The notes under the pieces: model-generated
Databases searched by the model: none
What the model was told of the DNA's origin: nothing
What the model saw: only the letters and a program-made list of their open reading frames with translations
Made by a program: the position numbers and the translations under genes
NCBI GenBank assembly: GCA_021793295.1
Contig: JAJYTA010000001.1
Span: 1 to 64,000, forward strand
Reading direction: 5' to 3'
From: Actinomycetes bacterium
GTDB lineage: Bacteria; Actinomycetota; Actinomycetes; Jiangellales; Jiangellaceae
Length of the DNA: 64,000 bases
Part shown: piece by piece, positions 18,745 through 28,738 of the stretch
Layout: each line of letters opens with the position of its first letter
How positions within the stretch are numbered: the stretch's first letter is position 1

Positions 18745-19563
18745 TCACCAGAGATCGGACAGGGACGCACCGGGTGTCGACACACCCAGCGCGCTCAGCC
18801 GCTCGACGCCGGCGTCGAGTGCCGTCAGCACGAGCGGGCCCTCGGGGGTGACCGCGACACTGTGCTCGAAATGCGCCGCCCACGAACCGTCGTCGGTCTT
18901 GACCGTCCACTGGTCGGCGAGGGTGTGAGTGGCCGGCGAGCCCAAGGTGATCATCGGCTCGATGGCCAGGCACAGGCCCGGCACCAGCTTGGGCCCACGC
19001 GCCCGCGTGCGGTAGTTCAACACATGCGGGTCCTGGTGCATGGCGGTCCCGATGCCGTGTCCGCCGTATTCTTCGACCAGCCCGTAGTCGCCCCTGGAGC
19101 GCACGGTCTTCTCCACAGCGGCCCCGATGTCGCGGACGCGCCGGCCGCTGCGCATCGCCGCGATCCCCGCCCACAACGCGTCTTCGCACACGCTCAGCAG
19201 CTCCGCGACGTCATCGGTCACCGTGCCCACCGGCACTGTCACCGCGGCGTCACCGTGCCAACCGTCGACGACGGCGCCGAAGTCGAGCGAGACGATGTCA
19301 CCGTCGCGGAACGCGACGTCGTCAGGGATGCCATGCACGACGACGTCGTTCACCGACACGCACACCGTGGCTGGGAACCCCCCGTAACCCAGGAAGTTCG
19401 ACGTCGCGCCGCGCTCGCGCAACTCGCGGCGGGCGATCTCGTCGAGGTCTCGCGGCGTGACGCCCGGCTGGATCTGCTCGCGCAGCACCGCGTGGATCTC
19501 GGCCACCACGATTCCGGCCCGCCGCATCTTCGCGACCTCAGCCGGTGTCTTGATCTCGATCAT
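18745..19563 (-). CDS. map: Methionine aminopeptidase, type I
   Basis: Map removes the initiator Met from nascent proteins at the ribosome. The 272-residue product shows the metal ligands in LDFGAVVDGWHGDAAVT (two Asp), GHGIGTAMHQDPHV (His), LAIEPMITLG (Glu) and AHFEHSVAVT (Glu). There is no N-terminal zinc-finger extension. It follows adk at a 31-base gap in the secY-adk-map order. Confidence 0.97.
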   Translation of the reverse strand: MIEIKTPAEVAKMRRAGIVVAEIHAVLREQIQPGVTPRDLDEIARRELRERGATSNFLGYGGFPATVCVSVNDVVVHGIPDDVAFRDGDIVSLDFGAVVDGWHGDAAVTVPVGTVTDDVAELLSVCEDALWAGIAAMRSGRRVRDIGAAVEKTVRSRGDYGLVEEYGGHGIGTAMHQDPHVLNYRTRARGPKLVPGLCLAIEPMITLGSPATHTLADQWTVKTDDGSWAAHFEHSVAVTPEGPLVLTALDAGVERLSALGVSTPGASLSDLW

Positions 19564-19594
19564 GATTCAACACGGACCGGCTTGACACAGCCGG

Positions 19595-20173
19595 TCAGCG
19601 CTGGAACGGCTCAGAGACGGCATCGGCTACGCGCGCAGCCACCTCGTCGACGGTGCCCATACCGTCGACCTTGGCGACCAGCCCGCGTTCGGAGTAGACC
19701 GCGATCAGCGGCGCCGTCTCTTCCAGGTAGACCTCTTGGCGGCGCCGGATCACCTCTTCGCTGTCGTCGCTGCGGCCGGCTTCCATCGCCCGCTTGTGCA
19801 ACCGCTGCACGACTTCGTCGACGTCGACGGTCAACTCGATGACCCGGTCGAGCTGGGTGCCCGACTCGGCGAGAACACCGTCGAGGAACTCGACCTGGGC
19901 CAGGGTGCGCGGATAACCGTCGAGCAGAAAGCCGTCGGCGGCGTCCGGCTCGGCCAGCCGGCCACGCACCATCTCATTGGTGATGGAGTCCGGCACGTAC
20001 TCTCCGGCGTCGAGGTAGCGCTTGACCTCGACGCCCAGCGGTGTTCCAGCGGAGATGTTGGCGCGGAAGATGTCTCCGGTCGAGATGGCCGGGATGCCCA
20101 GCCGCTTGGCGAGCAACTCCGCCTGGGTCCCCTTGCCCGCACCTGGCGGGCCCATGATCAGAATTCGCGTCAC
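19595..20173 (-). CDS. adk: Adenylate kinase, short form
   Basis: Adk equilibrates ATP, ADP and AMP. The 192-residue product begins MTRILIMGPPGAGKGTQAELLAKRLG (P-loop) and has LDGYPRTLAQVEFLD in the NMP-binding region. The long zinc lid of other bacteria is absent, the usual actinobacterial form. Its start overlaps the secY stop by four bases. Confidence 0.97.
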   Translation of the reverse strand: MTRILIMGPPGAGKGTQAELLAKRLGIPAISTGDIFRANISAGTPLGVEVKRYLDAGEYVPDSITNEMVRGRLAEPDAADGFLLDGYPRTLAQVEFLDGVLAESGTQLDRVIELTVDVDEVVQRLHKRAMEAGRSDDSEEVIRRRQEVYLEETAPLIAVYSERGLVAKVDGMGTVDEVAARVADAVSEPFQR

Positions 20174-21477
20174 CGGAGGAACCCCTCGTAGTTGCGCTGC
20201 TGCAGCTGGCTCTCGATCTGCTGCACCGTCTGGAGTCCGACGCCGACCATGATCAGGATGCTCGTGCCGCCGAACATGTTGTTGAACGCCTGCCCGCCGT
20301 CACCGGCAGGGTTGATGGCGTTGAACGCCAGCAGCGGCAACAGTGCCACCAAGGCGAGATAGATCGCACCGGCCGAGGTGATGCGGTTGAGGACGTAGGA
20401 CAGGTACTCCTCCGTCGCTCGACCGGCACGGATACCGGGAACGAAGCCGCCGTACCGCTTCATGTTGTCGGAGATGTCCTTCGGGTTGAACGTGATGGAC
20501 ACGTAGAAGAAGGTGAACCCGACGATCAGGAAGAAGTAGAACGCGATGTACAGCGGGTGCGAACCCCTGGTGAAGTTGTCCTGGATCCACAGTCCCCAGC
20601 TCGTCGTCTGGTTGAACTGTGCCGCCAGCAACGGGATGTACAGCAGGGACGAAGCGAAGATCACCGGGATGACGTTGGCTTGGTTGATCTTCAACGGGAT
20701 GTACGTCGACGACCCGCCGTACATCTTCCGCCCGACCATCCGCTTGGCGTACTGCACCGGGATACGGCGCTGAGACTGCTCGACGAACACGATCAACGCG
20801 ATGACGATCAGTCCGACGACCACCACGATGCCGAAGATCGCCCAGCCACGGCTCTGCTGGATGCTCCAGAACATGCCCGGCACACTGGCCACGATCTGGG
20901 TGAAGATCAGCAACGACATGCCGTTGCCGACGCCGCGGTCGGTGATGAGCTCACCGAGCCACATCACGACGCCGGTACCGGCGGTCATCGTGACGATCAT
21001 GATCGCCACCGTGCCCAGCGAGTCGTCAGCCAGGACCTCCTCGGGGCAGTTCGGGAAGAACTGACCCCGCCGGGCGAGCGTGATGATCGTGGTCGACTGC
21101 AGCAGCGCCAGGCCGATGGTGAGGTACCGCGTGTACTGCGTGATCTGCGCCTGCCCGGACTGGCCCTCCTTGCGCAACGCCTCGATGCGCGGAATGACGA
21201 CCGTGAGCAGCTGGAAGATGATGGCGGCGGTGATGTACGGGATGATGCCGAGGGCGAACACCGCCAGCTGGAGCATCGCTCCACCGGAGAACAGATTGAG
21301 CATCCCGTAGATGCCCTCGTTCCCGGCCAGGTCCACGCAGTTGCGGACCGCGGCGACGTCGACACCGGGCGTGGGCACGACCGAACCGAGCCGGAAGATC
21401 GCGATGATGCCCAGCGTGAACAGTAATTTCTGGCGCAGGTCAGGGGTACGAAAAGCCTGCGCGAACACTCTGAGCAC
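20170..21477 (-). CDS. secY: Protein translocase subunit SecY
   Basis: SecY is the channel of the Sec translocon. The 435-residue product has ten predicted membrane helices and the conserved plug and loop elements; it starts MLRVFAQAFRTPDLRQKLLFTLGI and ends QLQQRNYEGFLR. GGAGG lies upstream of the GTG start. It follows rplO after a 172-bp gap containing a stem-loop, and is coupled to adk. Confidence 0.97.
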   Translation of the reverse strand: MLRVFAQAFRTPDLRQKLLFTLGIIAIFRLGSVVPTPGVDVAAVRNCVDLAGNEGIYGMLNLFSGGAMLQLAVFALGIIPYITAAIIFQLLTVVIPRIEALRKEGQSGQAQITQYTRYLTIGLALLQSTTIITLARRGQFFPNCPEEVLADDSLGTVAIMIVTMTAGTGVVMWLGELITDRGVGNGMSLLIFTQIVASVPGMFWSIQQSRGWAIFGIVVVVGLIVIALIVFVEQSQRRIPVQYAKRMVGRKMYGGSSTYIPLKINQANVIPVIFASSLLYIPLLAAQFNQTTSWGLWIQDNFTRGSHPLYIAFYFFLIVGFTFFYVSITFNPKDISDNMKRYGGFVPGIRAGRATEEYLSYVLNRITSAGAIYLALVALLPLLAFNAINPAGDGGQAFNNMFGGTSILIMVGVGLQTVQQIESQLQQRNYEGFLR

Positions 21478-21508
21478 TTCAGGGCCTCCTGCGATACCGG
21501 CGTCGCGA

Positions 21509-21567
21509 GGTGTGCCGGCACAGTGGTCGGTAAGTCAACTCACAGACGTTAACACCACCGGCACACC
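21509..21567 (-). other. Long stem-loop in the rplO-secY gap
   Basis: GGTGTGCCGG and CCGGCACACC form a perfect 10-bp stem that continues with GTGGT/ACCAC after a four-base bulge. The loop also contains TTGACT. It may attenuate transcription entering secY or protect the ribosomal mRNA 3' end. Confidence 0.5.
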
Positions 21568-21649
21568 GACCTCCCCGAGGCGCTCGCCGTCCGAGACGGA
21601 CCGCAAGCGCATCGGCAAGATCGTCGTTGCGCACCGGCATCGGTCGAAA

Positions 21650-22099
21650 CTACAGCCGAGTGGCCGTGCCGCCGGCTGCCGTGATCTTCTCTTCCGCGCT
21701 CTCCGAGAACGCATGGGCGTTCACCTGAAGCGCAACCGAGACATCACCGGTGCCGAGGATCTTGACCTGCTGGCCACTGCGCACAGCGCCCTTCGCCACG
21801 AGGTCCTCGACCGTGACCTCGCCGCCGTCGGGGTACAACGCGGCGAGCTTGTCGAGGTTCACCACCTGGTACTCGACCCGGAACGGGTTCTTGAACCCCT
21901 TGAGCTTCGGCAGGCGCATGTGCAGCGGAAGCTGCCCGCCCTCGAAGTTGGCGGGAACCTGGTACCGAGCCTTGGTGCCCTTGGTACCGCGCCCGGCCGT
22001 CTTACCCTTCGACGCCTCGCCTCGGCCCACCCGCGTCTTCGCGGTCTTGGCGCCGGGAGCCGGCCGCAGGTGATGCGGCTTCAACGGCGAGTTGCTCAT
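21650..22099 (-). CDS. rplO: 50S ribosomal protein L15
   Basis: L15 is a late-assembly protein of the large subunit. The 149-residue product contains [21 protein letters not shown] and [16 protein letters not shown]. Its start overlaps the rpmD stop by four bases. Confidence 0.97.
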   Translation of the reverse strand: MSNSPLKPHHLRPAPGAKTAKTRVGRGEASKGKTAGRGTKGTKARYQVPANFEGGQLPLHMRLPKLKGFKNPFRVEYQVVNLDKLAALYPDGGEVTVEDLVAKGAVRSGQQVKILGTGDVSVALQVNAHAFSESAEEKITAAGGTATRL

Positions 22100-22332
22100 C
22101 GCTGGTCACTCTCCTGCACTGTGTCGTTGCTGGCCTCGGCGGCAGAGATCGCTTCGACCGAGACGAGGTGAGCCACCGTCCGCACCATGCCGCGGATCTC
22201 GGGCCGATCGTCCTTGACGACCTCGTGGCCGATACGCCGGAGACCCAGTGAGCGCAACGTGTCACGCTGCGACGATGTTCCGCCGATCCGGCTGCGGACC
22301 TGACGGATCCTCAGCTTCTTGGCTTCGCTCAC
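22096..22332 (-). CDS. rpmD: 50S ribosomal protein L30
   Basis: The first 60 residues are standard L30 ([26 protein letters not shown], then [16 protein letters not shown]). A short polar tail of about 15 residues is extra. It overlaps both rpsE and rplO by four bases. Confidence 0.96.
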   Translation of the reverse strand: MSEAKKLRIRQVRSRIGGTSSQRDTLRSLGLRRIGHEVVKDDRPEIRGMVRTVAHLVSVEAISAAEASNDTVQESDQR

Positions 22333-22943
22333 GCACCGGCCTCCGCCCTCGCCCGCAGCATCGCCGCAGGCGCAACATCCTCGAGTGCGAGACCACGCCG
22401 GGCCGCCACCTTCTCGGGCGGCTCGAGGCTCTTGAGCGCCGTGATCGTCGCGTGCACGATGTTGATCGCGTTCGTCGAACCGAGCGACTTGCTGAGGACA
22501 TCGTGGATGCCCGCGGCCTCGAGCACGGCACGCACCGGCCCGCCGGCGATCACACCGGTACCCGGTGAGGCCGGACGCAGGAGGACGATGCCGGCAGCCT
22601 TCTCACCCTGCACCGGGTGCGGGATGGTCCCCTGGATGCGCGGCACCCGGAAGAACTGCTTCTTGGCTTCCTCGACGCCCTTGGCGATAGCCGAGGGCAC
22701 CTCCTTGGCCTTGCCGTAACCGACACCGACGGTTCCGTCCCCGTCGCCCACGACCACCAGGGCTGTGAAGCTGAAGCGACGACCGCCCTGGTGGACCTTG
22801 GCCACCCGGTTGATGCCGACCACGGTCTCGATGTAATTGGTCTTGTCCGCGTCGCCGCCGCGACGGCTGTCGCGGTCGCGACGGTCACGGCGATCGCGGC
22901 GCTCGCCACCGGCGCCACCACCGCGGCGCTGGGGTTCAGCCAT
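22329..22943 (-). CDS. rpsE: 30S ribosomal protein S5
   Basis: S5 influences decoding fidelity and helicase activity at the mRNA entry. The 204-residue product has an Arg/Gly/Asp-rich N-terminal extension ([20 protein letters not shown]), then the S5 double-strand RNA-binding domain ([24 protein letters not shown]). Confidence 0.97.
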   Translation of the reverse strand: MAEPQRRGGGAGGERRDRRDRRDRDSRRGGDADKTNYIETVVGINRVAKVHQGGRRFSFTALVVVGDGDGTVGVGYGKAKEVPSAIAKGVEEAKKQFFRVPRIQGTIPHPVQGEKAAGIVLLRPASPGTGVIAGGPVRAVLEAAGIHDVLSKSLGSTNAINIVHATITALKSLEPPEKVAARRGLALEDVAPAAMLRARAEAGA

Positions 22944-23021
22944 GATGTCCTCTATCCTCTCGCAAACGTAGCGCCCGAGACACGTACCCCCGTCGAGGGC
23001 GCGAATGTGCCGGCGCGAATG

Positions 23022-23405
23022 TCACAGTTTCAGTCCGTGGTCACGTGCGCCGTCAGCCACCGCGGCCACCCGGCCGTGGTACTGGTTGCCGGCTCGGTCG
23101 AACACCACAGCTTCGACACCGGCCTCCTTGGCGCGCTCGGCCACGAGTTCGCCCACCCGGCGCGCCTTGGCGGTCTTGTCGTCGCTCGACGCCCGCAGGT
23201 CGCTTTCCATGCTGGACGCCGACGCCAGCGTGCGTCCGGTGGTGTCGTCGACGACCTGGGCCACCATGTGCCGCAGCGAGCGAGTGACGACCAGCCGCGG
23301 CCGAGTGGTCGTGCCGCTGATCTTCTTGCGCACCCGCAGATGCCGCCGGTTGCGCGCGGCGGTCTTCTCGCCGCGATGGACCTGGCGATTGATCGCGATG
23401 CCCAT
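23022..23405 (-). CDS. rplR: 50S ribosomal protein L18
   Basis: L18 binds 5S rRNA in the central protuberance. The 127-residue product has the basic N terminus ([22 protein letters not shown]) and ends [16 protein letters not shown]. It is separated from rplF by three bases and from rpsE by 78 bases. Confidence 0.97.
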   Translation of the reverse strand: MGIAINRQVHRGEKTAARNRRHLRVRKKISGTTTRPRLVVTRSLRHMVAQVVDDTTGRTLASASSMESDLRASSDDKTAKARRVGELVAERAKEAGVEAVVFDRAGNQYHGRVAAVADGARDHGLKL

Positions 23406-23408
23406 GGT

Positions 23409-23948
23409 TTACTTCCCAGCCTTTCCGACCTTGCGCCGGACCCGCTCGCCCTCGTAGCGCACGCCCTTGCCTTTGTACGGCTCCGGTGGGCGAAGACCAC
23501 GGATCTTGGCCGAGACATGGCCGACCTGTTGCTTGTCGATGCCCTGAACAGCGAACTTCGTCGGAGACTCGACGGCGAACGTGATGCCCTCGGGCGCCTC
23601 GAACAGGATCGGGTGGCTGAACCCGAGCGCAAACTCGAGGTCCTTGCCCTTGGCCGTGACGCGGTACCCGACACCCACGATCTCGAGCTTCTTCTCGTAG
23701 CCCTCGGTGACCCCGGTGACCATGTTCGACACCAGCGTGCGGCTGAGTCCGTGCATGGCCCGGCTCTCCTGCTCGTCGTCCGGGCGGCGAACCTCGATGG
23801 CGCCGTCGTCGGAACGATGCAGTTCGATCATCTCCGGCAACGTACGGCTCAGCGTGCCCTTCGGGCCCTTCACCGTCACGTCGCTGCCGTCGACGGCGAC
23901 GTCGACCCCCGCAGGAACGGGAATCGGGAGCTTGCCGATACGCGACAT
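23409..23948 (-). CDS. rplF: 50S ribosomal protein L6
   Basis: L6 is near the factor-binding centre of the large subunit. The 179-residue product starts [17 protein letters not shown] and has the C-terminal signature [25 protein letters not shown]. Normal length and position. Confidence 0.98.
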   Translation of the reverse strand: MSRIGKLPIPVPAGVDVAVDGSDVTVKGPKGTLSRTLPEMIELHRSDDGAIEVRRPDDEQESRAMHGLSRTLVSNMVTGVTEGYEKKLEIVGVGYRVTAKGKDLEFALGFSHPILFEAPEGITFAVESPTKFAVQGIDKQQVGHVSAKIRGLRPPEPYKGKGVRYEGERVRRKVGKAGK

Positions 23949-23968
23949 GTCTTCTCTGCTCCTTCCCG

Positions 23969-24385
23969 TTACCAGACGTAAGCGAGGACTTCCCCGCCCA
24001 CACCCTGCTTGGAGGCCGCACGTGCGGTCAGCAGCCCCTGCGACGTCGAAATGATCGCGACGCCCAGGCCACCGAGCACCTTCGGCATGTTGTTGGCCTT
24101 GGCATAGACCCGCAGCCCCGGCTTGCTCACGCGCCGGACGCCGGCGATGGAGCGCTCCCGCGACGGGCCGTACTTCAACTCCAGTACGAGCGACTTACCC
24201 ACCGCGCCCTTGCCCGGCTCGGTCGGCTCCTCTACGGAGTACCCGGCGATGTAGCCCTCTTGCTTGAGGATCTCAGCGATGTGTGCCTTGATCTTGCTGT
24301 ACGGCATCGCCACGGTCTCGTGGTGCGCCGAGTTCGCATTACGCAGACGGGTCAGCATGTCTGCGATCGGATCGGTCATGGTCAT
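23969..24385 (-). CDS. rpsH: 30S ribosomal protein S8
   Basis: S8 binds helix 21 of 16S rRNA. The 138-residue product reads [23 protein letters not shown] and contains [19 protein letters not shown] near the C terminus. The second Met, two codons on, is an alternative start; neither has a strong ribosome site. Confidence 0.97.
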   Translation of the reverse strand: MTMTDPIADMLTRLRNANSAHHETVAMPYSKIKAHIAEILKQEGYIAGYSVEEPTEPGKGAVGKSLVLELKYGPSRERSIAGVRRVSKPGLRVYAKANNMPKVLGGLGVAIISTSQGLLTARAASKQGVGGEVLAYVW

Positions 24386-24462
24386 GGATTCGTAACCACT
24401 TTCCCGCCGGGGTTTCCTCCCGTTCGCTCACGAGAGGACCTACGGCGATGAGATGGGATGGT

Positions 24463-24648
24463 CTACCAGCTGGACTTCGTCACGCCCGGCAGCTCACCGC
24501 GATGAGCCATTTCGCGCAGGCAGACCCGGCACAGACCGAACTTGCGGTACACCGAGTGCGGGCGTCCACACTTCTGGCAACGTGTGTAGGCACGCACCGC
24601 GAACTTCGGCTTGCGCTGCGCCTTGTTGATCAGCGCCTTCTTCGCCAC
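24463..24648 (-). CDS. rpsN: 30S ribosomal protein S14, zinc-binding type Z
   Basis: The 61-residue protein [20 protein letters not shown] has two CxxC pairs (CQKCGRPH and CRVC) forming the zinc site of the short S14 type. It sits between rplE and rpsH, its standard place. An AGGAGCAGTGACG sequence duplicated from the rplE 3' end supplies its ribosome site. Confidence 0.98.
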   Translation of the reverse strand: MAKKALINKAQRKPKFAVRAYTRCQKCGRPHSVYRKFGLCRVCLREMAHRGELPGVTKSSW

Positions 24649-24740
24649 GTCACTGCTCCTGTGTCATCGGGTCGCGTTCCTCGGTTCGCTTGCTCCGCGG
24701 GCGGCTCGTTCCTCGCCGACCACTCTGCTCGCTCACCTCG
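24649..24740 (-). repeat. rplE-rpsN spacer bounded by a 13-bp direct repeat
   Basis: AGGAGCAGTGACG at the rplE 3' end (24739-24751, including its stop codon) is repeated 91 bases later just before rpsN (24648-24660). The segment between is purine-rich and includes GCGAGGAACGAGC, shared with the rpsM-rpsK spacer. The layout parallels the 92-bp repeats after rplK. Confidence 0.55.
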
Positions 24741-25313
24741 TCACTGCTCCTTGAACGGGAAGCCGAGCCGCCGCAACAGCTCCCTCCCCTGGTCGTCGTC
24801 GGTCGCGGTGGTGACCACGGTGATGTCCATGCCGCGCACCCGATCGATTCGGTCCTGGTCGATCTCGTAGAACACCGACTGCTCGTTGAGACCGAACGTG
24901 TAGTTGCCACGACCGTCGAACTGGCGCGGCGACAAGCCACGGAAGTCCCTGATCCGCGGGAGCGCGATCGTGACCAGCCGGTCGAGGAACTCCCACATCC
25001 GGTCGCCCCGCAGGGTGACGTGGGCCCCGATCGGCATCCCTTCACGCAGCTTGAACTGCGCGATGGACTTGCGCGCCTTGGTGACCGCCGGCTTCTGCCC
25101 GGTGATCGTGGCCAGGTCGTTCACCGCGCCCTCGATCAGCTTCGCGTCGCGAGCAGCTTCGCCGACACCCATGTTGACGACAACCTTCGCCACCGTGGGC
25201 ACCTGCATGATGTTCGCGATGTCGAACTGCTCGCGCAGCCCTGCGATGATCTCGTCGCGGTAGCGCTGCTTGAGCCGTGGAACAGCGCGGGCGGGCGCAT
25301 CCGTCATTGTCAT
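24741..25313 (-). CDS. rplE: 50S ribosomal protein L5
   Basis: L5 binds 5S rRNA and contacts the P-site tRNA. The 190-residue product includes [26 protein letters not shown] and [20 protein letters not shown]. Its ATG overlaps the rplX stop by one base (TGATG), which supports the first Met as the start. Confidence 0.97.
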   Translation of the reverse strand: MTMTDAPARAVPRLKQRYRDEIIAGLREQFDIANIMQVPTVAKVVVNMGVGEAARDAKLIEGAVNDLATITGQKPAVTKARKSIAQFKLREGMPIGAHVTLRGDRMWEFLDRLVTIALPRIRDFRGLSPRQFDGRGNYTFGLNEQSVFYEIDQDRIDRVRGMDITVVTTATDDDQGRELLRRLGFPFKEQ

Positions 25314-25651
25314 CAGATTTCCTCACCGGTGCGCTTGGCGTACCGGACCTTGTTGCCGTTGTCGTCGAATCGGTACCCGACACGGCTACCGACCGTCTTC
25401 TTCTTGCCGTCGACGTCGACCTCGACCGCGAGCGCCACGTTGGAGACGTGAACCGGCGCCTCCTGGTGCACGATCCCGCCGGACTGCTGCGTTCCCCGGG
25501 CGGTCTGCGTCGGCTTGGTGTGCTTGGTGATGCGGTTGACACCCTCGACGAGCACCCGCTCGTCCTTGGGGTAGGCCGCGATCACCTTGCCGACGACACC
25601 CTTGTCCTTGCCCGCGGTGACGACGACCTTGTCACCTTTCTTGATGCGCAT
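25313..25651 (-). CDS. rplX: 50S ribosomal protein L24
   Basis: L24 initiates large-subunit assembly. The real protein begins [23 protein letters not shown] (KOW motif), 34 codons inside the track ORF, giving 112 residues. It lies four bases after rplN and overlaps rplE by one base. Confidence 0.97.
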   Translation of the reverse strand: MRIKKGDKVVVTAGKDKGVVGKVIAAYPKDERVLVEGVNRITKHTKPTQTARGTQQSGGIVHQEAPVHVSNVALAVEVDVDGKKKTVGSRVGYRFDDNGNKVRYAKRTGEEI

Positions 25652-25655
25652 TGGC

Positions 25656-26024
25656 TCACAACACCTCCGGCGCGAGCGAGATGATGCGCATGAAGCGCTT
25701 GTCCCGCAGTTCACGGCCGACGGGCCCGAAGATGCGCGTACCGCGTGGGTCACCGCCGTCCCTGATGATCACTGCCGCGTTCTCGTCGAAGCGGATGTAG
25801 GAGCCGTCCGGCCGGCGGCGCTCCTTCACGGTCCGCACGACCACGGCCTTGACGACTTCACCCTTCTTCACGCCCCCGCCGGGGATGGCGTCCTTGACGG
25901 TCGCCACGATGACGTCGCCGATACCGGCGTAGCGCCGGCCGGAGCCGCCGAGGACACGGATGCACAAGATCTCCTTGGCACCCGTGTTGTCGGCGACGCG
26001 AAGTCGCGACTCCTGCTGAATCAT
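25656..26024 (-). CDS. rplN: 50S ribosomal protein L14
   Basis: L14 forms intersubunit bridges. The 122-residue product [20 protein letters not shown] is the standard length and ends [10 protein letters not shown]. It is the first gene of the classical spc segment, here only seven bases after rpsQ. Confidence 0.98.
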   Translation of the reverse strand: MIQQESRLRVADNTGAKEILCIRVLGGSGRRYAGIGDVIVATVKDAIPGGGVKKGEVVKAVVVRTVKERRRPDGSYIRFDENAAVIIRDGGDPRGTRIFGPVGRELRDKRFMRIISLAPEVL

Positions 26025-26031
26025 CTCGCTC

Positions 26032-26388
26032 CTACTTCGCCTTCTCGATGATCTCCACGACGCGCCAGCGCTTCGTCGCCGACAGCGGCCGGGTCTCCAT
26101 CAACAAGACCCGGTCACCCACCCCGGCGGCATTCTGCTCGTCGTGCGCCTTCAGCTTGCTGGCACGCCGGATGACCTTGCCGTACATCCGGTGCTTGAAG
26201 CGGTCCTCGACGGACACGACCACGGTCTTGTCCATCTTGTCGCTGACCACGCGGCCCTGACGGACCTTGCGGTACCCACGGCCCGGCGTGGCGCTCTGCG
26301 CCGCCGACGGCGCGATCTCGCCGGTCGCCGCCGCTTCCGCAGCCGCGGCCGCGGTGTCCAGCACCGGTGTGTCCGAGTTCTCGTTCAC
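26032..26388 (-). CDS. rpsQ: 30S ribosomal protein S17 with Ala-rich N-terminal extension
   Basis: The conserved S17 body starts at [29 protein letters not shown] and ends [12 protein letters not shown]. About 35 residues of Ala/Thr-rich sequence precede it. I chose the GTG at 26388 because AAGGA lies seven bases upstream; the GTG at 26415, overlapping the rpmC stop, would add nine residues and cannot be excluded. Confidence 0.93.
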   Translation of the reverse strand: MNENSDTPVLDTAAAAAEAAATGEIAPSAAQSATPGRGYRKVRQGRVVSDKMDKTVVVSVEDRFKHRMYGKVIRRASKLKAHDEQNAAGVGDRVLLMETRPLSATKRWRVVEIIEKAK

Positions 26389-26411
26389 GTTGTCTTCCTT
26401 GCTCGTCGGGC

Positions 26412-26681
26412 TCACGAGGCATCACCGGCCGAGGACTTTCCGTCGGTCGATCCTTCGACCACGCTGACGATGCCGAGCTCGCGCTCGCGCATCACCGTGT
26501 AGATGCGCGCGATGTCGCGCCGGACGGCCTTGAGCCGGCCGTGACTCTCCAGCTGGCCGGTGGCGCCCTGGAACCGGAGGTTGAACAGGGTCTCCTTGGC
26601 CTCGCGCAGCTCCTCGAGGAGCTCGGCGTCCGAGCGTTCGCGCAACGACGCCGCGTCGAGATTCTTCGAACCGATCGCCAT
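26412..26681 (-). CDS. rpmC: 50S ribosomal protein L29
   Basis: L29 lies at the tunnel exit near the signal-recognition and trigger-factor docking site. The 89-residue product contains [25 protein letters not shown], with a short Ser/Gly/Asp tail. Its start overlaps the rplP stop by one base. Confidence 0.96.
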   Translation of the reverse strand: MAIGSKNLDAASLRERSDAELLEELREAKETLFNLRFQGATGQLESHGRLKAVRRDIARIYTVMRERELGIVSVVEGSTDGKSSAGDAS

Positions 26682-27100
26682 TACCCTTCACCTGCCTCGC
26701 GTGCGACGATGCGAGCCTTCATCGGCAGCTTGTGGATCGCACGCGTGAGAGCTTCCCGAGCCACGTCCTCGTTCGGGTAGGACAGCTCGAACATCACTCG
26801 GCCCGGCTTCACGTTCGCCACCCACCACTCCGGCGAACCCTTACCGGAACCCATGCGGGTCTCGGCCGGCTTCTTCGTCAGCGGGCGGTCCGGGTAGATG
26901 TTGATCCACACCTTGCCGCCACGACGGATGTGCCTGGTGATGGCGATACGAGCGGCCTCGATCTGCCGGTTGGTCACGTAGTGACCTTCGACAGCCTGGA
27001 TACCGTACTCACCGAAGGCCAGCGACGTGCCGCCCTTGGCCAGCCCACGCCGCTTGGGGTGGTGCTGCTTGCGGTACTTGATCTTGCGGGGGATCAGCAT
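26681..27100 (-). CDS. rplP: 50S ribosomal protein L16
   Basis: L16 shapes the A-site region of the large subunit. The 139-residue product begins [24 protein letters not shown] and contains [22 protein letters not shown]. It starts three bases after the rpsC stop. Confidence 0.98.
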   Translation of the reverse strand: MLIPRKIKYRKQHHPKRRGLAKGGTSLAFGEYGIQAVEGHYVTNRQIEAARIAITRHIRRGGKVWINIYPDRPLTKKPAETRMGSGKGSPEWWVANVKPGRVMFELSYPNEDVAREALTRAIHKLPMKARIVAREAGEG

Positions 27101-27103
27101 GAC

Positions 27104-28003
27104 TCAACCCTCCTGCCCGCTGCCGGTCTCGGTCGTGGCGGGCGCCTCAGGCGCGGGCTGCGCAGGCTGGGTCGCTTCGGCCACAGGTGCCTCGGCAGCC
27201 TGCGCCGCTTCGGTGACCTCGGCAGGAGCCTCAGGTGCCGCCGCTGCGGCCTCACTGCGCTCGCCGCCGCCACCGCCGCGGGTCGGCCGGCGGCGCTCCG
27301 GACGACGACGTCCCTGCTGCGCGCGAGCCTGAGCAGCCTGCTCGGCCGCCCGCTCCGAACGCGAACCGCTGACGTCGCCCTTGTAGATCCAGACCTTCAC
27401 GCCGATGCGGCCGAAGGTCGTCCGGGCCTCGTAGAAGCCGTAGTCGACATCGGCACGCAACGTGTGCAGCGGCACGCGGCCCTCGCGGTAGAACTCCGAG
27501 CGGCTCATCTCCGCACCGCCCAGGCGGCCCGAGCACTGAATCCGCACACCCTTGGCACCGGCCCGCATGGTGGTCTGCAGCGCCTTACGCATCGCGCGAC
27601 GGAACGCCACGCGAGCCGAGAGCTGCTCGGCCACGCCCTGCGCGACCAGCTGAGCGTTGATCTCGGGCTGCTTCACCTCGAGGACGTTCATCTGGACCTG
27701 CTTGCCCGTCAGCTTCTCGAGCTCCGAGCGCAGCCGGTCCGCGCCGACGCCGCGGCGGCCGATGACGATGCCCGGCCGGGCGGTGTGGATGTCGACACGC
27801 ACCCGGTCGCGGGTCCGCTCGATGTCCACGTGCGAGATACCCGCGCGCTCCATGCCGTCGGTCATCAGCTTCCGGATCGCGACGTCTTCAGCGATGTAGT
27901 CGCGGTAGCGCTGACCCTTCGTGGTGCTGTCGGCGAACCACCGGCTCTTGTGGTCGGTGGAAACGCCGAGCCGGAACCCGTGCGGGTTGATCTTCTGACC
28001 CAC
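27104..28003 (-). CDS. rpsC: 30S ribosomal protein S3 with Ala/Pro-rich tail
   Basis: S3 lines the mRNA entry channel. The product begins at a GTG ([22 protein letters not shown]) with AGGAGG nine bases upstream and overlapping the rplV stop by one base; the track ORF adds 35 spurious residues. The KH domain ([20 protein letters not shown]) is at about 65-85. The 299-residue length exceeds the usual 220-280 because of a basic, then Ala/Glu/Pro-rich, C-terminal tail. Confidence 0.97.
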   Translation of the reverse strand: MGQKINPHGFRLGVSTDHKSRWFADSTTKGQRYRDYIAEDVAIRKLMTDGMERAGISHVDIERTRDRVRVDIHTARPGIVIGRRGVGADRLRSELEKLTGKQVQMNVLEVKQPEINAQLVAQGVAEQLSARVAFRRAMRKALQTTMRAGAKGVRIQCSGRLGGAEMSRSEFYREGRVPLHTLRADVDYGFYEARTTFGRIGVKVWIYKGDVSGSRSERAAEQAAQARAQQGRRRPERRRPTRGGGGGERSEAAAAAPEAPAEVTEAAQAAEAPVAEATQPAQPAPEAPATTETGSGQEG

Positions 28004-28407
28004 TAGCGGGTCCCTCCTCTCGAACCGGCCGAGGCACGCTTGCCCGCACCGGCCGGTGTGTCGTCGCTCGCCGACGGCTTCCGGTCGACGACGACCGTGA
28101 TGTGACACGTCCGCTTGTTGATCCGGCTCGCCCGGCCGTGCGCCCGCGGACGGAACCGCTTCATCGTCGGCCCCTCGTCCACGTACGCCTCGGCGACAGT
28201 GAGCGCCTCACGCGGCGTGCCGGTGAGGTCGTCGGCATTGGCGGCCGCGCTCTCGAGCACCTTGCGCACCGGTACCGCAGCGGCCTGCGGGGCGAACCTC
28301 AACAGCGCCGACGCCTCGTCGACGTCCATGCCACGGATGAGGTCCACCACACGGCGCGCCTTCGTGGGCGTGACACGGACGAACCGCGCTTGAGCCCTGG
28401 CTTCCAT
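28003..28407 (-). CDS. rplV: 50S ribosomal protein L22
   Basis: L22 lines the exit tunnel. The protein starts [26 protein letters not shown], with AGGAG six bases before the ATG at 28407; the track start is 12 codons earlier and lacks a ribosome site. It ends with a Ser/Gly/Lys-rich tail beyond [11 protein letters not shown]. Confidence 0.97.
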   Translation of the reverse strand: MEARAQARFVRVTPTKARRVVDLIRGMDVDEASALLRFAPQAAAVPVRKVLESAAANADDLTGTPREALTVAEAYVDEGPTMKRFRPRAHGRASRINKRTCHITVVVDRKPSASDDTPAGAGKRASAGSRGGTR

Positions 28408-28439
28408 CGTTGACTCCTGTAGTTGACTCGTGGTGGACG

Positions 28440-28721
28440 TCACCGGCGCCGAGCGCGGCGGTCGTCCTTCTCGTGGCCCTTGAACGTTCGCGTGGGGGCG
28501 AACTCGCCGAGCTTGTGCCCGACCATCGCCTCGGTGATGAACACCGGGACGTGCTTACGACCGTCGTGCACCGCGATCGTGTGACCGATCATGTCCGGCA
28601 CGATCATCGAGCGCCGAGACCAGGTCTTGATGACGTTCTTCGTGCCCTTATCGTTCTGCGCCTCGACCTTCTTGGCCAGGTGCTCGTCGATGAAGGGGCC
28701 CTTTTTCAGGCTACGCGGCAT
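28440..28721 (-). CDS. rpsS: 30S ribosomal protein S19
   Basis: S19 is in the head and contacts the A-site finger. The 93-residue product [20 protein letters not shown] includes [35 protein letters not shown]. Standard length and order between rplB and rplV. Confidence 0.98.
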   Translation of the reverse strand: MPRSLKKGPFIDEHLAKKVEAQNDKGTKNVIKTWSRRSMIVPDMIGHTIAVHDGRKHVPVFITEAMVGHKLGEFAPTRTFKGHEKDDRRARRR

Positions 28722-28738
28722 CTCTACGACTCCTGCAC

